NCBI GenBank assembly: GCA_016874135.1
Contig: VGVE01000001.1
Span: forward strand, 1-64,000
DNA: 64,000 nucleotides
Reading direction: 5' to 3'
DNA from: Gammaproteobacteria bacterium
Lineage (GTDB): Bacteria; Pseudomonadota; Gammaproteobacteria; Pseudomonadales; Azotimanducaceae
Both the position numbers and the translations under genes were made by a program. Below the pieces are notes generated by a model. That model did no database searches. It was not told where the DNA came from and was given only the letters and a program-made list of their open reading frames with translations. Of the stretch, positions 8,420 through 17,763 are shown in pieces; positions within the stretch are counted from its first letter, which is position 1, and the number at the start of each line of letters is the position of its first letter.

Positions 8420-9946
8420 TCAATCCAGAAGCTCAGGAGTATCCGTCTTCAGCGTATCGCCGATGAAGAACTCCGGATCCTTCGCGCGCCACCAGGCAAT
8501 GATCAACAAGCCTGAAAGGATGAGGCCCACACCGAGCACAAACACGAGGCCCACACCGCCCACGGACGCGCCGCTGCCATAGTCCGGCGAAAACGAGTCA
8601 CGCAGAGTGACGATGAAAACAAAGGTCAGGCCGATACCACCGAGCAACGGGAAGAGCAGCTTGAAGACCATCGATGAAAGGTTATGGAAGAGTTCGTTGC
8701 GGAAAAACCAGATGCAGGCGAAGGCGGTAAGGCCGTAGTAGAAGCAGATCATGATGCCGATGGAGTAGATCGTATCGACCAGCACGTTTTCACTGAGGTA
8801 GGACATGGTGGCGTAGAAGAGGCCGGCACCGAGTCCACCGGCGATGGTCGCATACGAAGGTGACAGATAGGTGGGGTGGATCGTCGCGAATTTCGGCGAG
8901 ATGGCGCGATAGGTCCCCATGGCCAGCAGCGTGCGCGACGTCGGCAGAAAGGTGCTTATGAGACTGGCGGCGCTCGATGCCACAACACACAAAAACAGCA
9001 GGCTGTACCATGGATCACCCATCACCGGCTGGGCGAGTGCACCAAACACATTGTCGGATATGTCGGCGTTCGCAAGCCCGAGGCCTGAATCGCCCACTCC
9101 GGCAAACATGACCAGCGAGATCGAGACCAGGAGGTAGGTGAGGAGGATCGAAACCACAGCAAGGATCGCAGCACGTCCCGGGGTTTTATCGGCATCCTTG
9201 GTTTCTTCATTGGCAGTGAGCGCCGAATCCCAACCCCAGAACGCGAAGATTGAACCGGACAGTCCCGCAACAAAGGCGGACACCGTCAGGCTTTCTATGC
9301 TGAACCAGCTCCAGCTGAATTCGATGGCGGTTTCCGAGCGCGATGGACCCGTCAGTGCGAAGTATGCGAGTGCCAGCAGCAGGAGCATCTGGAACCCGAC
9401 GAGGATGTACTGCACGTGAGCAGTGGTGGTGATGCCGCGGTAGGCCACCCAGGTCGCGATGGAAATGTAGACCAGGCAGGTCAGCACGTTGACCAGTTTG
9501 TTTTCCCAGAGTATGGCGATGGACTCGCTGCCAACAACCGATCCAATGAACTGGTAGGTGAACTGAACAGCGACGCCTGCAAGGTTCGAGATCACGATGA
9601 CGGTGGCGAGAATCGCGGCCCAGCCGCCCAACCAGCCGATGTAGGGCCCAAATGCCTTGGTGGTCCACGTGAATGACGTGCCGCAGTCCGGTGCCACCTT
9701 GTTGAGTTCGCGGTAAGCGAACGCGACGAAGAACATCGGCAGGAAACCCGCAAGGAAGATGATCGGCACTTGCGTGCCCGCTTCGGCGACGAGCAGCCCG
9801 ATAGTCGCCGTCAGCGTATAGGCCGGTGCCACGCAACTGATGGCAAGTACCGTGCTGGCCAACAAGCCGATGGAGTTGTGGGACAGACCTTTATCGTGAA
9901 GGTCATGCTCCGCAGCGTGATGGGGGTCGTGGGCTTCGATTTCCAT
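8420..9946 (-). CDS. APC-superfamily amino acid permease
   Basis: 508 residues with about twelve hydrophobic helices. The first carries the APC signature region (GLLASTVLAISCVAPAYTLT) and helix 3 begins in APDCGTSFTWTTKAFGPYIG. A hydrophilic His-rich N-terminus (residues 1-20) precedes helix 1. It probably imports an amino acid or amine by proton symport or exchange; substrate cannot be read from sequence. It lies on the same strand between the acyl-CoA synthetase gene and rmuC with gaps of 90 and 37 bases, so co-transcription with rmuC is possible but functionally unrelated. Confidence 0.88.
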   Translation of the reverse strand: MEIEAHDPHHAAEHDLHDKGLSHNSIGLLASTVLAISCVAPAYTLTATIGLLVAEAGTQVPIIFLAGFLPMFFVAFAYRELNKVAPDCGTSFTWTTKAFGPYIGWLGGWAAILATVIVISNLAGVAVQFTYQFIGSVVGSESIAILWENKLVNVLTCLVYISIATWVAYRGITTTAHVQYILVGFQMLLLLALAYFALTGPSRSETAIEFSWSWFSIESLTVSAFVAGLSGSIFAFWGWDSALTANEETKDADKTPGRAAILAVVSILLTYLLVSISLVMFAGVGDSGLGLANADISDNVFGALAQPVMGDPWYSLLFLCVVASSAASLISTFLPTSRTLLAMGTYRAISPKFATIHPTYLSPSYATIAGGLGAGLFYATMSYLSENVLVDTIYSIGIMICFYYGLTAFACIWFFRNELFHNLSSMVFKLLFPLLGGIGLTFVFIVTLRDSFSPDYGSGASVGGVGLVFVLGVGLILSGLLIIAWWRAKDPEFFIGDTLKTDTPELLD

Positions 9947-10036
9947 CGGAGTTACCGGATTAGTGGGCGGGGAAGGATAGTCGCCGGGATGCAGCGGCGG
10001 AAGAGAGCGGCAACCGTGGTGACGCAGCTCAGCAGT

Positions 10037-11569
10037 TCAGTTCTTTTTCGGCCAGTACGGATCCCGCAGCACCTTCTTGTACAGCTTGCCTGTGGGCAGG
10101 CGCGGCAATTCCGCCATGAAGTCGATGGAGCGAGGCACCTTGTAGCCGGCAAGGTGGTCTTTAGCGAAGGTGGTCAGTTCGACGGCCAGCGCGGCGGATG
10201 CTTCCACTCCGGGTACGGGTTGCACGACGGCTTTCACAGATTCACCAAAGTCTTCATCCGGTATGCCGAACACCGCAACGTCAGCCACCTTGTCATGGAG
10301 GATCAGCGCATCCTCGATCTCTCGCGGATAGATGTTCACGCCGCCTGAGATGATCATGAATGCCTTGCGATCCGTGAGGTAGAGATAGCCGTCGCCATCG
10401 AGATAACCCACATCCCCGAGTGAGGTCCAGTTGGGATGCTCCGGGTGCGCGGCGCCCGCGGTCTTGGCGGCATCGTTATGGTACTCGAACGGTTTGGCCG
10501 GTTGTTCGAAATAGACGAGACCCGCTTCGCCTGAGGGTTGTTCAACGCCCTCTTCATCACAGATGTGGATCATGCCGCTCGCTGCACGTCCCACGGATCC
10601 GGGATGCGCAAGCCAGTCTTCGGGGCCGATTATCGTAGAACCATTACGTTCCGTACCGGCGTAGTACTCCCAGAGGATCGGCCCCCACCAATCCATCATC
10701 TGCCGTTTCACCTCCACCGGGCGCGGCGCGGCGGCATGCACGGCCACCTGGTGGGAGGAGAGGTCATACCGGTCGCGGACAGCACTGTCGAGTTTGAGCA
10801 GGCGTACAAACATGGTTGGTACCCACTGGCTGTGGGAGATGCGGAACCGTTCGATGGCAGCGAGTGCAGCTTCCGCATCGAACTTCTCCATCATCACCAC
10901 ACTGCCACCCAGACACAGTGTGCGCATGCAGAAACCGAAGGGTGCCGCGTGATAGAGCGGTGCCGGCGAGAGATAGATCGTCGCATCGTCGATGCCGTAG
11001 GGATTGGCCCGCTGCACACCGGGAATACCCTCCTGGACGGTCTTGCCCGAGAGCGGACGTTTGATGCCCTTGGGTCGCCCGGTGCTGCCGGAGCTGTACA
11101 ACATGCTGTCGCCCATCGGCTCATATGAGAGTGGGATGGGCCGCTCTGCCTGCAGCAACATCGCATAGTCCTGCCAGCCGTCAGCGGATCCACGCACTGC
11201 GAGGTGATGGGTAGTGTCGGGGGTCAAGATGCGCAGTGCGACGAGATCGCAGGTGATGCCGGACGCGAGCACCGCTTTTGCGCCGGAGTCGGTGACGATA
11301 TAGGCGGCTTCTTCGACGGTGAGGTAGCGGTTGATGCAGGTGAGATAGAGGCCCGCTCGCATCGCACCCCAGGCGAAGGGGAAATAGTCGAAGTGGTTCT
11401 CCATCAACAGGCTGACGTGATCGCCGGTTTCGAGGCCGAGTCTTCGCAGGAGCTGCGCGACCCGGTTCGATGCATCGTTCAGCGCCTGCCAGGTCATGGT
11501 CTCACCCGTGGCTGCGTGGATTACCGCCGGAGTGTCCGGTTTTGCCGTAGCCCAGTGTCCTGGATACAT
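10037..11569 (-). CDS. Fatty-acid/aryl acyl-CoA synthetase (ANL superfamily)
   Basis: 510 residues. The AMP-binding P-loop reads YSSGSTGRPKG (158-168). The adenylate region is YYAGTERNG, the core hinge is LGDVGYLDGDGYLYLTDR, and the C-terminal catalytic Lys lies in LPRLPTGKLYKK. It activates a carboxylic acid with ATP to an acyl-AMP and then to the CoA thioester. The short N-terminus and the YYAGTE motif are commonest in synthetases of lipid, steroid or terpenoid catabolism in proteobacteria, though the substrate is unknown. It is divergent from a SnoaL-like gene 115 bases away. Several other acyl-CoA genes occur in the window. Confidence 0.9.
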   Translation of the reverse strand: MYPGHWATAKPDTPAVIHAATGETMTWQALNDASNRVAQLLRRLGLETGDHVSLLMENHFDYFPFAWGAMRAGLYLTCINRYLTVEEAAYIVTDSGAKAVLASGITCDLVALRILTPDTTHHLAVRGSADGWQDYAMLLQAERPIPLSYEPMGDSMLYSSGSTGRPKGIKRPLSGKTVQEGIPGVQRANPYGIDDATIYLSPAPLYHAAPFGFCMRTLCLGGSVVMMEKFDAEAALAAIERFRISHSQWVPTMFVRLLKLDSAVRDRYDLSSHQVAVHAAAPRPVEVKRQMMDWWGPILWEYYAGTERNGSTIIGPEDWLAHPGSVGRAASGMIHICDEEGVEQPSGEAGLVYFEQPAKPFEYHNDAAKTAGAAHPEHPNWTSLGDVGYLDGDGYLYLTDRKAFMIISGGVNIYPREIEDALILHDKVADVAVFGIPDEDFGESVKAVVQPVPGVEASAALAVELTTFAKDHLAGYKVPRSIDFMAELPRLPTGKLYKKVLRDPYWPKKN

Positions 11570-11684
11570 GCGTTCGCCCCTTGTTGGACCTGAATGATCT
11601 GGCCGTAATGGCTCGATTGGTTGCTTGGCCCGTTCCCCGGAGGCTTAATACAGGAGTCTTGCAAGCACGATCAAGGGGAAGGGC

Positions 11685-12101
11685 ATGAGTGACTGGGCAA
11701 CAGATCGGCAACAGCTGATGGATGTGATGTTGCGTTATGCAGCCGGTGTCGATGAGCGCGACATGAAAATGTACCGCAGCTGCTTTCACGATGACGTGGA
11801 AGTGGTGGGGTTTGGTGATAAGACGGTGAACGGCGGTGACAACTGGACCGAATACGTGGTCAATGCTCTACAACGGTTCGGACCTACGCAGCACATGCTC
11901 GGGCCGCAGCTCGCCACAATCAATGGTGACACCGCCCATTGCCGGACGGATGTACAGGCCCTGCACTACATGAAGGATGCGCCGAAGACCACGTTAACGC
12001 TGTGGGCGACCTACAAGTCCGACATGGTGCGCACCAAAGACGGCTGGAAGATCAAAAGACACCAGCTGGTCTCGCGTGGGACGCGGATTCAATCCGACTG
12101 A
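11685..12101 (+). CDS. SnoaL-like (NTF2-fold) protein
   Basis: 138 residues forming one NTF2-like domain of the SnoaL_4 type, with the typical start (RQQLMDVMLRYAAGVDERD) and TDVQALHYM/LWATYKSDMVRTKDGWKIKRH strands. Such cone-shaped proteins act as small isomerases, dehydratases or hydratases, or as accessory pocket proteins; the family is common beside steroid and polyketide genes. The substrate is unknown. It is divergent from the acyl-CoA synthetase and 50 bases before the photolyase. A second, broken SnoaL-like gene lies at 16197-16662. Confidence 0.82.
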   Translation: MSDWATDRQQLMDVMLRYAAGVDERDMKMYRSCFHDDVEVVGFGDKTVNGGDNWTEYVVNALQRFGPTQHMLGPQLATINGDTAHCRTDVQALHYMKDAPKTTLTLWATYKSDMVRTKDGWKIKRHQLVSRGTRIQSD

Positions 12102-12151
12102 GACGTGTGCTCCCCATTCTGAAAATCCGTGTGGATAAGGCGTAGGCGTCC

Positions 12152-13540
12152 CTGAAGCAACTCGTCTGGTTTCGCAGTGATCTGCGGGTTGAAGACAACC
12201 CGGCTCTTCGGGCTGCCGCTGAAAGCGGCCCGGTGGTCGGGTGTTTCTTCGAAGCCGATGCCCAGTGGCGCTCGCATCATGAAGGGCCGCGCAAGACCGC
12301 TTTTGTCCGTCGCTCCGTTCGGGCACTTGCGAGTGACCTTGCCGCGCTCGGCATCCCGCTACTGGTTCGCAAGGTGCCTTGGTTTGCTGATGCGCCTGCG
12401 GCCATTGTCGAGCTGATGCAGGAAACCGGCGCCACGCATCTGCAATTCGCTGCGGAATATCCGCTTAATGAGGTGAAACGGGACAGATCAGTTTGGCGGG
12501 CGGTCACTGGCATAGGGCGTCAGTGCACGCGTCATGAAGGCTCGGTGGTGCTTCGACCAGGACAGTTACTGACCAACGCCGGTCGACCGTTCACCGTGTT
12601 TACTCCGTTCAAGCGAAGATGGATTTCCGCCTTGTCGGCGGCAACGCTGGAAGTCGTGCCCTCACCAGAACCACAAGGGGAAGCCATCGCCCCTCTGTCG
12701 GTGTGTTGGGATGAAGCCGCTGAAGCAGATGACACTGCCATCTGGCCGGCGGGTAGTCACGCCGCCCGCAAGCAGCTGGACCGGTTCTGTCTGGAGGCGC
12801 TGCAGCGTTATCAAAAGGATCGCGACTTTCCCGGCGTGGAAGGTACCAGCCGCCTCTCTCCTCATCTCGCAGCCGGAACAATCTCTCCCCGACAGGTCCT
12901 CAATGCAGTGGGTCTCGATGGGCCGATTGAATCCTCAGCCTACGTGAACGAACTCGTATGGCGAGACTTCTACCGCCATGTGATTGCCGCGTTCCCGCAC
13001 GTCTCCCGGGGTGGCAGTTTTCATCCGCACTACGATCATCTGCGCTGGGAACAGAACCCGTCTGGACTTGAGGCCTGGAAATCAGGGCAGACCGGATATC
13101 CGTTGGTGGATGCAGCCATGCGACAGCTGACGTCGACGGGCTGGATGCACAACCGGCTGCGTATGGTTGCGGCGATGTTTCTTTGCAAACACCTGCTCAT
13201 CGACTGGCGCGAAGGGGAACGTTTCTTCATGGAACAGTTGGTGGATGCCGACTTTGCCGCCAACAACGGCGGCTGGCAGTGGAGCGCATCCACGGGTACG
13301 GACGCGGCGCCGTATTTCCGGGTTTTTAATCCGGAACTTCAGGGCCAGCGTTTTGATCCGGAGGGTACATTCACCCGGCGGATGGTTCCGGAGCTCAAGG
13401 AGGTCCCGGATCGATTCCTGTTCAACCCCTTGAAAGCGGGACTTACCTTGAACTACCCACGCCCGATCATCGACCATGGGATGGCAAGGCAGAGGGCCAT
13501 TGACCGGTACCGAAACTCGCAGCCGAACCGGTCCGATTGA
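12152..13540 (+). CDS. phrB: Deoxyribodipyrimidine photolyase (CTG start proposed)
   Basis: 462 residues if translation starts at CTG 12152. The N-terminal photolyase alpha/beta domain begins LKQLVWFRSDLRVEDNPAL. The C-terminal FAD domain contains TRLSPHLAAGTISPRQV, WRDFYRH, GYPLVDAAMRQL and NGGWQWSASTGTDAAPYFR, all class I CPD photolyase signatures. The enzyme uses light to split cyclobutane pyrimidine dimers. An in-frame TAG (12143-12145) lies only two codons before the CTG, and the next ordinary start, GTG 12233, would remove the first 27 residues including beta-strand 1. CTG is therefore the only start giving a complete domain, unless the sequence has an error. A weak AAGG lies about 12 bases upstream. 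Function is firm; start is tentative. Confidence 0.9.
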   Translation: MKQLVWFRSDLRVEDNPALRAAAESGPVVGCFFEADAQWRSHHEGPRKTAFVRRSVRALASDLAALGIPLLVRKVPWFADAPAAIVELMQETGATHLQFAAEYPLNEVKRDRSVWRAVTGIGRQCTRHEGSVVLRPGQLLTNAGRPFTVFTPFKRRWISALSAATLEVVPSPEPQGEAIAPLSVCWDEAAEADDTAIWPAGSHAARKQLDRFCLEALQRYQKDRDFPGVEGTSRLSPHLAAGTISPRQVLNAVGLDGPIESSAYVNELVWRDFYRHVIAAFPHVSRGGSFHPHYDHLRWEQNPSGLEAWKSGQTGYPLVDAAMRQLTSTGWMHNRLRMVAAMFLCKHLLIDWREGERFFMEQLVDADFAANNGGWQWSASTGTDAAPYFRVFNPELQGQRFDPEGTFTRRMVPELKEVPDRFLFNPLKAGLTLNYPRPIIDHGMARQRAIDRYRNSQPNRSD

Positions 13541-13560
13541 AGCTGATCGGGGGACAACAA

Positions 13561-15127
13561 ATGAATCCGCCAGAAGAGCTCAGATCACAACCGAATATTC
13601 TCTGGATCATCGCTGACCAGTTACGCGCCGATCACACCGGATTTGGCGGCAACCGTATTCCGCACCCCGAATCTCGACGCTTTGGCGGCGCGGGGCACGG
13701 TCTTCGATCGCGCCCATGTGGCCAATCCGATCTGCATGCCGAACCGTTGTTCCATGATCACCGGGCGCATGCCCACGGCCCACGGTGTGATCTTCAACGA
13801 CCGGTCTTTGGCGTGGAACGCGAACACCTGTATCCATGCGCTGGCTGACGCCGGCTACAACACGGCGCTCATCGGCAAATCGCATCTGCAGCACGGGCTG
13901 AGCCGCAATGTTGCCCGCGGGCAGTGCAGTGCGCCAACGCAGACAGCGGTATTCCCGACCGGCTGGGATACGCTCGAAGACGCTGAACGGTATCTGGAAG
14001 GGGCGCCGCAGATTACGAACTTTTATGGCTTCCAGCATGTGGAGTTCGCGATCGGTCACGGTGATGCGATTACCGGGCATCACTACCGCTGGGCGTTGGA
14101 GCGGAGAGCCGATCTCGCGACGCTCAATACCGCCTGGGAGAGTGCCGGCCCCGCACTCGAACGCTATCCCGGTTGGTGGCAGGTGTATCAGCCGACCTTG
14201 CCGGAAGAGTTGTACTCCACGACGTTTGTGACTGAACGTACCATTGCCTCACTCGAACGGATGGCGGGTAGCGACAAACCGTTTTTCCTGCAGTGTTCCT
14301 ATCCGGATCCGCATCATCCGTTCACGCCGCCAGGCAAGTGGTGGAAGGCTTATGCTCCGGAAGACATGCCGGTTCCGGAGACCATCGACGATGATCTGTC
14401 CGCGGCGCCCCGGCATCTCTCGCTGATCCATTCGTGGAAGCCTTCAAAAAACATGGTGCAGATGTTTGGTGCCAACCCGGAACTCGTTCGTCACGCCATG
14501 GCGGCGGAATTCGGGATGATCGAAATGATGGACCGTGGCATTGGCGAAGTGATTTCGGCGCTGAAGCGGCTTGACCTTGCGGACAACACCATCGTGGTAT
14601 TCACCAGCGATCATGGCGACATGTTTGGTGACCACGGCCTCATGCTGAAGGCGACGATGCACTATCAAGGGTGTCTGCGGGTACCTCTGGTTTTTGCCAT
14701 GCCATCGGCAGGAAGTGATCAAGTCAAGGGTATCAGGACCCAGTCGTTCGCAAGTTCACTCGATCTGGCGCAAACCTTCCTCGACCTCGCCGGCGCGAAG
14801 CCGTTTGTGGACATGCAGGGTAGGAGTCTCAAGCCGGTGCTCGATGATCCGAACGTGTCCGTGCGAGAGCAGTGTCTTGTTGAGGAGGACTTTCCGCTGG
14901 CACTCATCGGCAGCCCGTTGCCGCTGCATACCCGAACGCTGTATGCGGGACGGTTCCGGTACTCGCAGTACTCAAGCGGAGATGTGGAACTCTATGACCT
15001 CAACAACGATCCGCAGGAACGGTATAACCTCGCGAAGGAGCAGGCATCCCGGGCAGATCGAGCCGATATGGCTGAACGCCTGGCTGCAGCGATGATGGCT
15101 GCAGCGCCGATGGGTGTGGTGGCCTGA
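13561..15127 (+). pseudogene. Sulfatase (alkaline-phosphatase superfamily), frameshifted near its start
   Basis: The first about 33 codons (13561 on, PNILWIIADQLRADHTGFGG) are in one frame; from about 13660 the protein continues in the +1 frame as RTPNLDALAARGTVFDRAHV to the stop at 15127. Removing one base within 13657-13668 (the C-rich stretch after ATT) restores a sulfatase of about 520 residues. The formylglycine motif is CMPNRCSMITGR, a CxPxR form, and the metal-site segment is FTSDHGDMFGDHGLM. GGGGGA precedes the ATG, 20 bases after the photolyase stop. It would hydrolyse a sulfate or phosphonate ester, substrate unknown. Either a recent pseudogene or an indel in the sequence; all the rest of the frame is intact. 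Confidence 0.78.
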
Positions 15128-15137
15128 TCAGGAGTTC

Positions 15138-16085
15138 TCAGGCGAATTCAGGCAGATAGTTCTGCCCCATACCTGCACGGATGGACGCAGGGATATTGAT
15201 CGCCTTGCGTGCATCGAGATCCATCGCAATGCCAACAGAATCCTGGATGCTGAGCATCTGACCCGTATCTTGGACGAAAGCCCATCGCCTCGATTGCCGT
15301 GACTTGTCGGCGATGTTCACATCGGCGCCGATCCAGACCACTGTGTCTCCGGCTCTGGGACGGGCCAGTTCGATGTTACGGGTTTCCAGCATCGCCCAAC
15401 CGAAAGGGTGGCCCTCGTCTGTGCGCAGCACAGACGGACCGAACGCCTTTGCATCTGTGGCTGCTTCGATCTGCCGACGGAAGAGGATGAACATGAGTTC
15501 GACGTCGTCGCGCAGTATGCCGTCGGGGCCACAGTCATCCGCTTCGATGATCCTTTCACGCCGACCGGTCATGCCGAACTCCGTGTAAGGTTCGATGCGT
15601 TCGAGCAAGGTGGCGAGCGGAATATCCATACGGGGTGGATCGAGGGAAAGCGAACGTGGCGCCGCGTAGTCCGGCAGTTGGACGCCGTACTGCTCGTTGA
15701 TCTGACGAACTGACTCGGGCAAGCCCAGTACTCTTCGCGATCTCCGGTCCGCCATCACCGTTCCGGTGACAAAGGTTGCAGCGATCTCCTCGCGCGCGGG
15801 ATTCCTGATCTCGAAGTAACAACGAACCTGGTCGCCTGCTGTGGCCAGCACGCCGCCATGAACGGTCAGCTCCGCACCTTCGAACTGTTCGCGTCGAAAG
15901 CGGCTGTAGGTATCCACGCGCCGCAAGGTCGCTGATCGCGCGTTGAGCTCCTCAGCTGAGAGACCCAGAGCCGCAAGCAACCGGTGGCTCGCACGGTCGA
16001 GCCGGGCCAGATAGAAGCGGACGTTGAGGTGTCCCAGTGAGTCGATTTCTTCCGGAGTGACCCGGCAGCGATCCAGTTCCTGCAT
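15138..16085 (-). CDS. Double-hotdog acyl-CoA thioesterase-like protein
   Basis: 315 residues that appear to hold two hotdog domains. The N-terminal one carries the 4-hydroxybenzoyl-CoA thioesterase pattern DSLGHLNVRFY (Asp15, His19, Asn21, Tyr25). The second half (about 170-300) has a degenerate hotdog with DDVELMFILFRRQ. It is likely to hydrolyse acyl-CoAs in the cytoplasm. It converges with the sulfatase gene (10-base gap) and is followed upstream, on the same strand, by the broken SnoaL-like and LLM genes. This suggests an ancestral minus-strand catabolic unit 15138-17582. Confidence 0.75.
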   Translation of the reverse strand: MQELDRCRVTPEEIDSLGHLNVRFYLARLDRASHRLLAALGLSAEELNARSATLRRVDTYSRFRREQFEGAELTVHGGVLATAGDQVRCYFEIRNPAREEIAATFVTGTVMADRRSRRVLGLPESVRQINEQYGVQLPDYAAPRSLSLDPPRMDIPLATLLERIEPYTEFGMTGRRERIIEADDCGPDGILRDDVELMFILFRRQIEAATDAKAFGPSVLRTDEGHPFGWAMLETRNIELARPRAGDTVVWIGADVNIADKSRQSRRWAFVQDTGQMLSIQDSVGIAMDLDARKAINIPASIRAGMGQNYLPEFA

Positions 16086-16196
16086 GGTTTCAAGGGCCTG
16101 ATGGAAATGAGCGGGCGAATATTGAACGGCGGCGCACTTTAGCGAAACGAGGGGTTTGTAGCACGCCCGGAGGAGTTTGAAACCGAACGAGAGAGG

Positions 16197-16662
16197 CTAA
16201 CGTCGCCCCTCTACCGCCAGCCGCATGATGTCGCGATTGCCGCGATTCCAGAAGACGTTGAGGGTGACCGCGCAGATCCGCCAGCCTTCTGTTGTATGGA
16301 TCAGCCGGTCATCGTAATAACCGCCCAGCGCGAAATCGGAGTTGCCGCTGCGAGTGGTCAGGAAGTGTTCGGCCTTCATGTACATGCGCAGCCGCGCCTT
16401 GTCTCCTTCGAAGTCGACAAGCGGGTTGGTCATCACATGTTGCATCGCATCGAGATGGTCAAAGAGACGACGGCAATTCACTACCCAGGTGTCTGCCGGC
16501 ATGGTTGCAGCAGGCGCGCCGGAATAGGACGAGAAGTCCATACGGATCTCATCGGTGAAGATGCTTCGGTATAGGCTCCAGTCGCGGGTGTCGATGCCGT
16601 AGGCGTACTCGTGTTTTGCGGCGAATGATCTGGTTGATGTCGTTCTGGCTGAGCGGATGCAT
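16197..16662 (-). pseudogene. SnoaL-like (NTF2-fold) protein, frameshifted
   Basis: From ATG 16662 the first frame reads MHPLSQNDINQIIRRK. It then leaves the family frame at a run of four A (coding strand; 16614-16617 here as TTTT). In the other frame the protein continues HEYAYGIDTRDWSLYRSIF and on to the TAG at 16197-16199. Deleting one A joins RRK to HEYAYG and restores a SnoaL_4 protein of about 154 residues. The role would be like that of the intact paralogue at 11685. The single-base homopolymer change can be a real mutation or a read error. Confidence 0.72.
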
Positions 16663-16678
16663 GAGCGGAGTACCTGAA

Positions 16679-17582
16679 TCAGTTTGAAGTAACAAGGTGC
16701 GGCGCGAGCAACGTATGGGAGCCGGGCGCCAGTTCCGTCAGCTGGACTCGAGAGATCCCTAGGCTTGCAAGACTTCGCAGCGCATCAGCTACGGCGGCGG
16801 GCTCCCCAAGGAAACGGCCGAGATAACCATTGCCGAGCATCGACTTCAAACCGTGAACTGCAGGGCTCTTGCCGACGCTGGTCAGAATGAAAATTCCCAA
16901 GAGTTTGTCTGGTGCGATGTCCCGCACCCGATGAATCTGCGCACGCACCTCGTCTTCGGTAACCGACGCCATAAGGGGGGAAATCGAGATGACCGACACG
17001 GGTGCTGCGTGAAGATGCCTTGATCTCCACCCGATCTACCAGCGGTATCACTTGCTTGAGTGCCACCGGTCCGCCTGCGGCGGCGATGAGTGGCGGTGGT
17101 GAATCGCTGACGAGGGCGAGCTGTTGTGCTCCGCTGACGTCCACCTGGTAGTGCTTCCCTGCGAAGGTGCACTGGCCGGTGCGCAACAATTCACGAACGA
17201 TAGTCAGGGCTTCGATATAGCGGCTCACCCGACCGGCGCCATCCGGATAGGTTAGACCCATGGCCTCGATTTCACCCTTTGACCAGCCGGCGCCAAGTCC
17301 GGCTTCGAATCGGCCTTTGGCTGCGGCTTGCAGGGACAGGGCCGCTTGCGCGAACTCCACGGGTGAACGGAACAGGTTGTTGCAGAACGAAGTGGTGATC
17401 GCGATGCGTGAGGTGGCGCAGGCCATTTGGGTCGCAGCGACGAATACATGGGGATAGCGAGTTGGCCCCACCCAGAGATGGTCGCTTGCACAGATACCGT
17501 GCCAACCTTCCGTTTCTTTCTGTGCGGCCCAGTTAACCGGGTCTACAGCGGTCCCGGCGGGGAAGTTCGCGAAGTATTCCAA
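16679..17582 (-). pseudogene. LLM-class (luciferase-like) flavin oxidoreductase, frameshifted
   Basis: From ATG 17582 the reading is a typical TIGR03619/F420-type LLM protein: ASDHLWVG, ITTSFCNNLFRSP, GRFEAGLGAGWSKGEIEAMG and FAGKHYQVD. After VDRVEIKAS the family frame is lost near 17000-17035. The rest (VSVISISPLMASVTEDEV to the stop at 16679) is in another frame, consistent with one extra base, for example in the CCC of the coding strand at 17000-17002. Repaired length is about 300 residues. Such enzymes use reduced FMN or F420 for monooxygenation or dehydrogenation. It is the presumed first gene of the minus-strand unit with the SnoaL-like and thioesterase genes. Confidence 0.75.
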
Positions 17583-17626
17583 TGTGTGCTCCGGTTATCC
17601 CGATTGAGATCGAAGCGTTTTGAACA

Positions 17627-17644
17627 TCGGTAGGAGGATACCGA
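17627..17644. repeat. Short inverted repeat in divergent promoter region
   Basis: TCGGTA (17627-17632) and TACCGA (17639-17644) form perfect 6-base arms around GGAGGA, in the 181-base gap between the minus-strand LLM gene and the plus-strand nitronate-monooxygenase-like gene. A possible operator; too short to be certain. Confidence 0.3.
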
Positions 17645-17763
17645 AGAATCCGCCGACCGCGTTGCTTCGCTCCGTTTCTTGCGATGTCTGATCTTGCAAT
17701 AGCTGGCGGTGGTGGCGAGCCGGACGTTAACATGCCGGGCCTTTTCCACCGGGAGGACCACTC

